From Acidimicrobiia bacterium (GTDB lineage Bacteria > Actinomycetota > Acidimicrobiia > Acidimicrobiales > Aldehydirespiratoraceae): DNA of 51,949 nucleotides. The notes under the pieces are model-generated. The model did no database searches. It was not told the DNA's origin and saw only the letters and a list, made by a program, of their open reading frames with translations. The stretch's first letter is position 1; the number at the start of each line of letters is the position of its first letter. Positions 49,416 through 51,949 of the stretch are shown here, one piece after another. The stretch lies in NCBI GenBank assembly GCA_022820805.1, contig JAJEEV010000018.1:1-51949 (forward strand), written 5' to 3'. Position numbers and translations under genes: made by a program.

Positions 49416-50924
49416 ATGGTCGAGGTGGTCGCGGTGACGGCCCAGCTCGGGCCTGTCGTCACACCGGCTGTCGACTGGGCCGGTCTCCTGCCGGTGCTCC
49501 TGCCGGCCGCGGGAGCGCTGCTGATCCTGATGGTCCGCTCCCTGGTCCCGCGCCGGCTGCTGCCGGCTGCGGTCGACGCGTGGTGGATGTTCGCGACCGC
49601 GGTCGCGGGACTCGTCGCGGTCGTGGTCCTGTGGCAGCGGGACGGCGACGTCAGGGCGTTCGGCGATCAGCTGGTGATGGACGGCCTGGGGATGTTCGTG
49701 GCGGCGGTCGTCCTCGGCTCGGTGGCGCTGGCCGCGCCAATGCTGCCCCGGTACTGCCGGCGCGTCGGGATCGACACCGCCGAGCTGTGCGTCCTGACCC
49801 TGCTGGCTGCGGCGGGAGCGGTGGTAATGGCCGGGGCGGCCGACCTGATCGTGCTGTTCCTTGGGCTGGAGACGATGTCGATCGCGGCCTACGTCATGGC
49901 CGCCCTCAACCTCCGCCGGCTCGAGTCGCTGGAGGCAGGCCTCAAGTACTTCGTGCTGGGCGCCTTCTCCACGGCGTTCCTGCTCTACGGGATCGCCCTC
50001 GTCTACGGCGCGACCGGCACCACCAGCCTCGACGGGATCGCCGGCTATCTCGACAGCTTCCTCGTCCTGCGCGACGGGATGCTGCTGGCCGGCCTGGCCA
50101 TGCTCCTGGTGGGCCTGGGATTCAAGGTGGCCGCCGTCCCGTTCCACGCCTGGGCGCCCGACGTGTATGCGGGCGCGCCCACGCCGGTGACCGCCCTGAT
50201 GGCCTCCGCGGTCAAGGCGGCCGGGTTCGCGGCGCTCATCCGGGTGTTCGTGGAGGCGCTGGGCAGCCGGGCCGACGACTGGCAGCCGGCCGTGTTCGCC
50301 CTGGCCTGCGCCACCCTCGCCGTCGGGTCGGTGCTGGCCGCGGTCCAGAGCGACGCCAAGCGCCTCCTCGCGTACTCGTCGATCTCGCACGCCGGGTTCA
50401 TCCTCGTGGGCGTGCAGGCGGCCTCGGACCAGGGCGTGTCCGCGGTGCTGTTCTACCTGGCCGCCTACGCGGTCATCGCGGTGGGCAGCTTCACCGTCGT
50501 GGCGGTGGTGTCGGGACCGGGCGACGACCGCACCGGCCTGGCCGAGCTGGCCGGGCTCGGCACCCGCCGGCCGGCGCTGGCCCTGGGGCTCACCTTCCTG
50601 TTGCTGGCCCAGGCCGGCGTGCCGTTCACCTCCGGCTTCGTCGCCAAGTTCTCGGTCATCTCGGCGGCGGTCGAGTCTCGCTCGTACTGGCTGGCCGTCG
50701 TCGCCATGGTCAGCGCGGTGGTGGCTGCCTTCGCCTACCTGCGGGTGGTGGTGGCCATGTACTTCGGCGACGCCGGCGACACCGATCCCGGCGCTGCGGA
50801 CGCCCGGCCTGCGATGGGCCTGGGCGCGGCCGCGGTGGTGGTGGCCGCGGTGCTGTTCACCGTCGCCGCGGGGATCTTCCCCGGGCTGCTGGAGTCTGCA
50901 GCCCGCACCGCGGCCGGCCTGTGA
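49416..50924 (+). CDS. nuoN: NADH-quinone oxidoreductase subunit N
   Basis: A 502-aa antiporter-like subunit: LFLGLETMSIAAYVMAALNL, KYFVLGAFSTAFLLYGIALV, AAVPFHAWAPDVYAGAPTPV and QSDAKRLLAYSSISHAGFIL. ATG 49416 is preferred; an upstream ATG at 49392 would add eight residues. It completes a full 14-gene nuo set in the standard order. Confidence 0.93.
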   Translation: MVEVVAVTAQLGPVVTPAVDWAGLLPVLLPAAGALLILMVRSLVPRRLLPAAVDAWWMFATAVAGLVAVVVLWQRDGDVRAFGDQLVMDGLGMFVAAVVLGSVALAAPMLPRYCRRVGIDTAELCVLTLLAAAGAVVMAGAADLIVLFLGLETMSIAAYVMAALNLRRLESLEAGLKYFVLGAFSTAFLLYGIALVYGATGTTSLDGIAGYLDSFLVLRDGMLLAGLAMLLVGLGFKVAAVPFHAWAPDVYAGAPTPVTALMASAVKAAGFAALIRVFVEALGSRADDWQPAVFALACATLAVGSVLAAVQSDAKRLLAYSSISHAGFILVGVQAASDQGVSAVLFYLAAYAVIAVGSFTVVAVVSGPGDDRTGLAELAGLGTRRPALALGLTFLLLAQAGVPFTSGFVAKFSVISAAVESRSYWLAVVAMVSAVVAAFAYLRVVVAMYFGDAGDTDPGAADARPAMGLGAAAVVVAAVLFTVAAGIFPGLLESAARTAAGL

Positions 50925-50939
50925 CAGGGGAGGGTTGAC

Positions 50940-51773
50940 GTGGCCGCAGGCGTGATCACCCCGGAGATCCAGGCCGCCTTCGCGGCCGACGGCGTGGTGA
51001 AGGTCCCCGGCGCGGTCGGCGTCGAGTGGATCGATCGGATCCTCGCCGACGCCCAGCGCGAGCTCGAGGCTCCCGGCCCATGGGTCACCGACACGAACCC
51101 GGGCGGCTCACAGGATCGGCTGTTCACCACCCGGTACCGCTGGCAGCATGAGCCGGTCGTGCGGGACTTCGTGTTCAGGTCTCCCATAGCGGCGATGGCC
51201 GCGGCCCTCACGGGCTCGTCGACGGCGCGCTTCTACTTCGACCACCTGCTCGTGAAGGAGCCCTATACGTCGGCACCCACGCCATGGCATCAGGACATTC
51301 CCTACTGGCCGTTCATGGGCAAGCAGATCGTGTCAGCCTGGGTGGCCGCCACCGCGAGCGCGGTCGCCGAGAGCTCCCTCGAGTTCGTGCGGGGCTCGCA
51401 CCTCTGGGACGCCTACTACGCACCGGAGTCCTTCGACGGCCAGGGAGGCTGGACCGACGACTTCCGGGGCGAGCCCATGCCCGACATCGAGTCGGCCCGG
51501 GACCGCGCCGACTGTCCCTACGACATCGTCGGATTCGACGTGGAGCCGGGAGACGCCATCTTCTTCTCGGCCTGGACCATCCACGGAGCGCCGCCCAACC
51601 GGGGCGCCGGGCGCCGGGTCGCGCTGTCGACCCGCTGGCTGGGCGACGACGCCACCTGGTTCCCCCACCCGGGATGCGATCCAACCGTCACCTCCGCCGA
51701 CACCACCGCAGTGCCCGGCGAGTATCCCGCCGACGACGACCGCTTCCCGCTGGTGCACACGCGCCACGATTGA
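50940..51773 (+). CDS. Phytanoyl-CoA dioxygenase (PhyH) family protein
   Basis: A 277-aa Fe(II)/2-oxoglutarate oxygenase. The metal triad is His117 and Asp119 in PWHQDIPY plus His215 in WTIHGAPP, and an Arg ~10 residues later (GAGRRVAL) would bind 2-oxoglutarate. The VRGSHLWDAYY strand is typical. The GTG starts 15 nt after nuoN, so it may be co-transcribed, but it is not a known complex I factor. The substrate is unknown; it is followed by a dispersed repeat. Confidence 0.88.
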   Translation: MAAGVITPEIQAAFAADGVVKVPGAVGVEWIDRILADAQRELEAPGPWVTDTNPGGSQDRLFTTRYRWQHEPVVRDFVFRSPIAAMAAALTGSSTARFYFDHLLVKEPYTSAPTPWHQDIPYWPFMGKQIVSAWVAATASAVAESSLEFVRGSHLWDAYYAPESFDGQGGWTDDFRGEPMPDIESARDRADCPYDIVGFDVEPGDAIFFSAWTIHGAPPNRGAGRRVALSTRWLGDDATWFPHPGCDPTVTSADTTAVPGEYPADDDRFPLVHTRHD

Positions 51774-51816
51774 CGCCGGCTGAGAGCGCTGGACTCGCGT
51801 GTCTGCCCGCTCGGCC

Positions 51817-51909
51817 TCTCATTCCCGCTCTTGTTCGCTGCGCTCACGGGCCGCTCGGGCCACGGCCTCGCCCGTATGGGCGGATTCGCGGGCCTAGTCG
51901 CTCGGCCTC
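51817..51909 (+). repeat. Dispersed ~92-bp repeat, copy 3
   Basis: Same repeat as at 15.7 and 23.7 kb, here 3' of the PhyH gene. The phrase GCTCGGCCTCTCATTC occurs at both ends of the unit, 91 bp apart (51809 and 51900), so a second partial unit begins at the right end. I see no gene in 51774-51949. Confidence 0.8.
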
Positions 51910-51949
51910 TCATTCGCGCTATCGGTCGATTCGATCACAGTCAGCGCGG

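Overview
The window is a high-GC piece of an actinobacterial chromosome. The best fit is the class Acidimicrobiia or a close uncultured relative. The evidence is mycothiol synthesis (mshA, with a ybjN gene beside it as in mycobacteria), an acyl-CoA carboxylase beta subunit followed by a tiny epsilon-like subunit, a LigC-type ATP-dependent ligase, VapBC and Phd/RelE modules, and a b6f-like split cytochrome b cluster directly upstream of a 14-gene nuo operon. The genus call is inference; the gene content is read directly. Genes with no visible Shine-Dalgarno sequence often have a TAnnnT box 6-8 nt before the start codon, which suggests widespread leaderless transcription. I used this box to choose several starts.

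Left edge (1-2450): the 3' end of an IS3-family element, a broken gene cut by that element, a SIR2-domain NADase-like gene, tandem 13-bp repeats resembling integrase arm sites, and tRNA-Ser. This reads as the tRNA-proximal end of a defence-type genomic island. The conserved core follows: SRP RNA, dnaX, recR, methylmalonyl-CoA epimerase, a 5'-3' exonuclease and ligC.

Middle (8000-29000): mixed housekeeping and accessory genes. These are an epoxide hydrolase, a DUF1214 protein, an NCS2 permease with an extra cytoplasmic domain, an ArsC-like phosphatase, an Asp/Tyr-tailed lipoprotein, two toxin-antitoxin modules with clear palindromic operators, flavin enzymes, propionyl-CoA-type carboxylase, aat, a cyclophilin operon with a small membrane protein, tRNA-Lys, a YgjP-like metallopeptidase, moaD and mshA. 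A roughly 92-bp intergenic repeat occurs three times (15.7, 23.7 and 51.8 kb), each time at a gene 3' end.

Right half (29240-50924): one long respiratory block on the plus strand. First come seven genes of a cytochrome bc/b6f-like complex: a small membrane protein, a 2[4Fe-4S] ferredoxin, cytochrome b, subunit IV, Rieske protein, dihaem cytochrome c and a further membrane protein. Then comes nuoA-N for NADH:quinone oxidoreductase. Together they would carry electrons from NADH to quinone to cytochrome c. The ferredoxin and the two unassigned membrane proteins inside the bc cluster are the most interesting possible new biology. The block has several DNA oddities: a 46-bp duplication at a gene junction, related long hairpins in the nuoD/E and nuoF/G gaps, and a mini-ORF between nuoK and nuoL. 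A phytanoyl-CoA dioxygenase-like gene closes the window.
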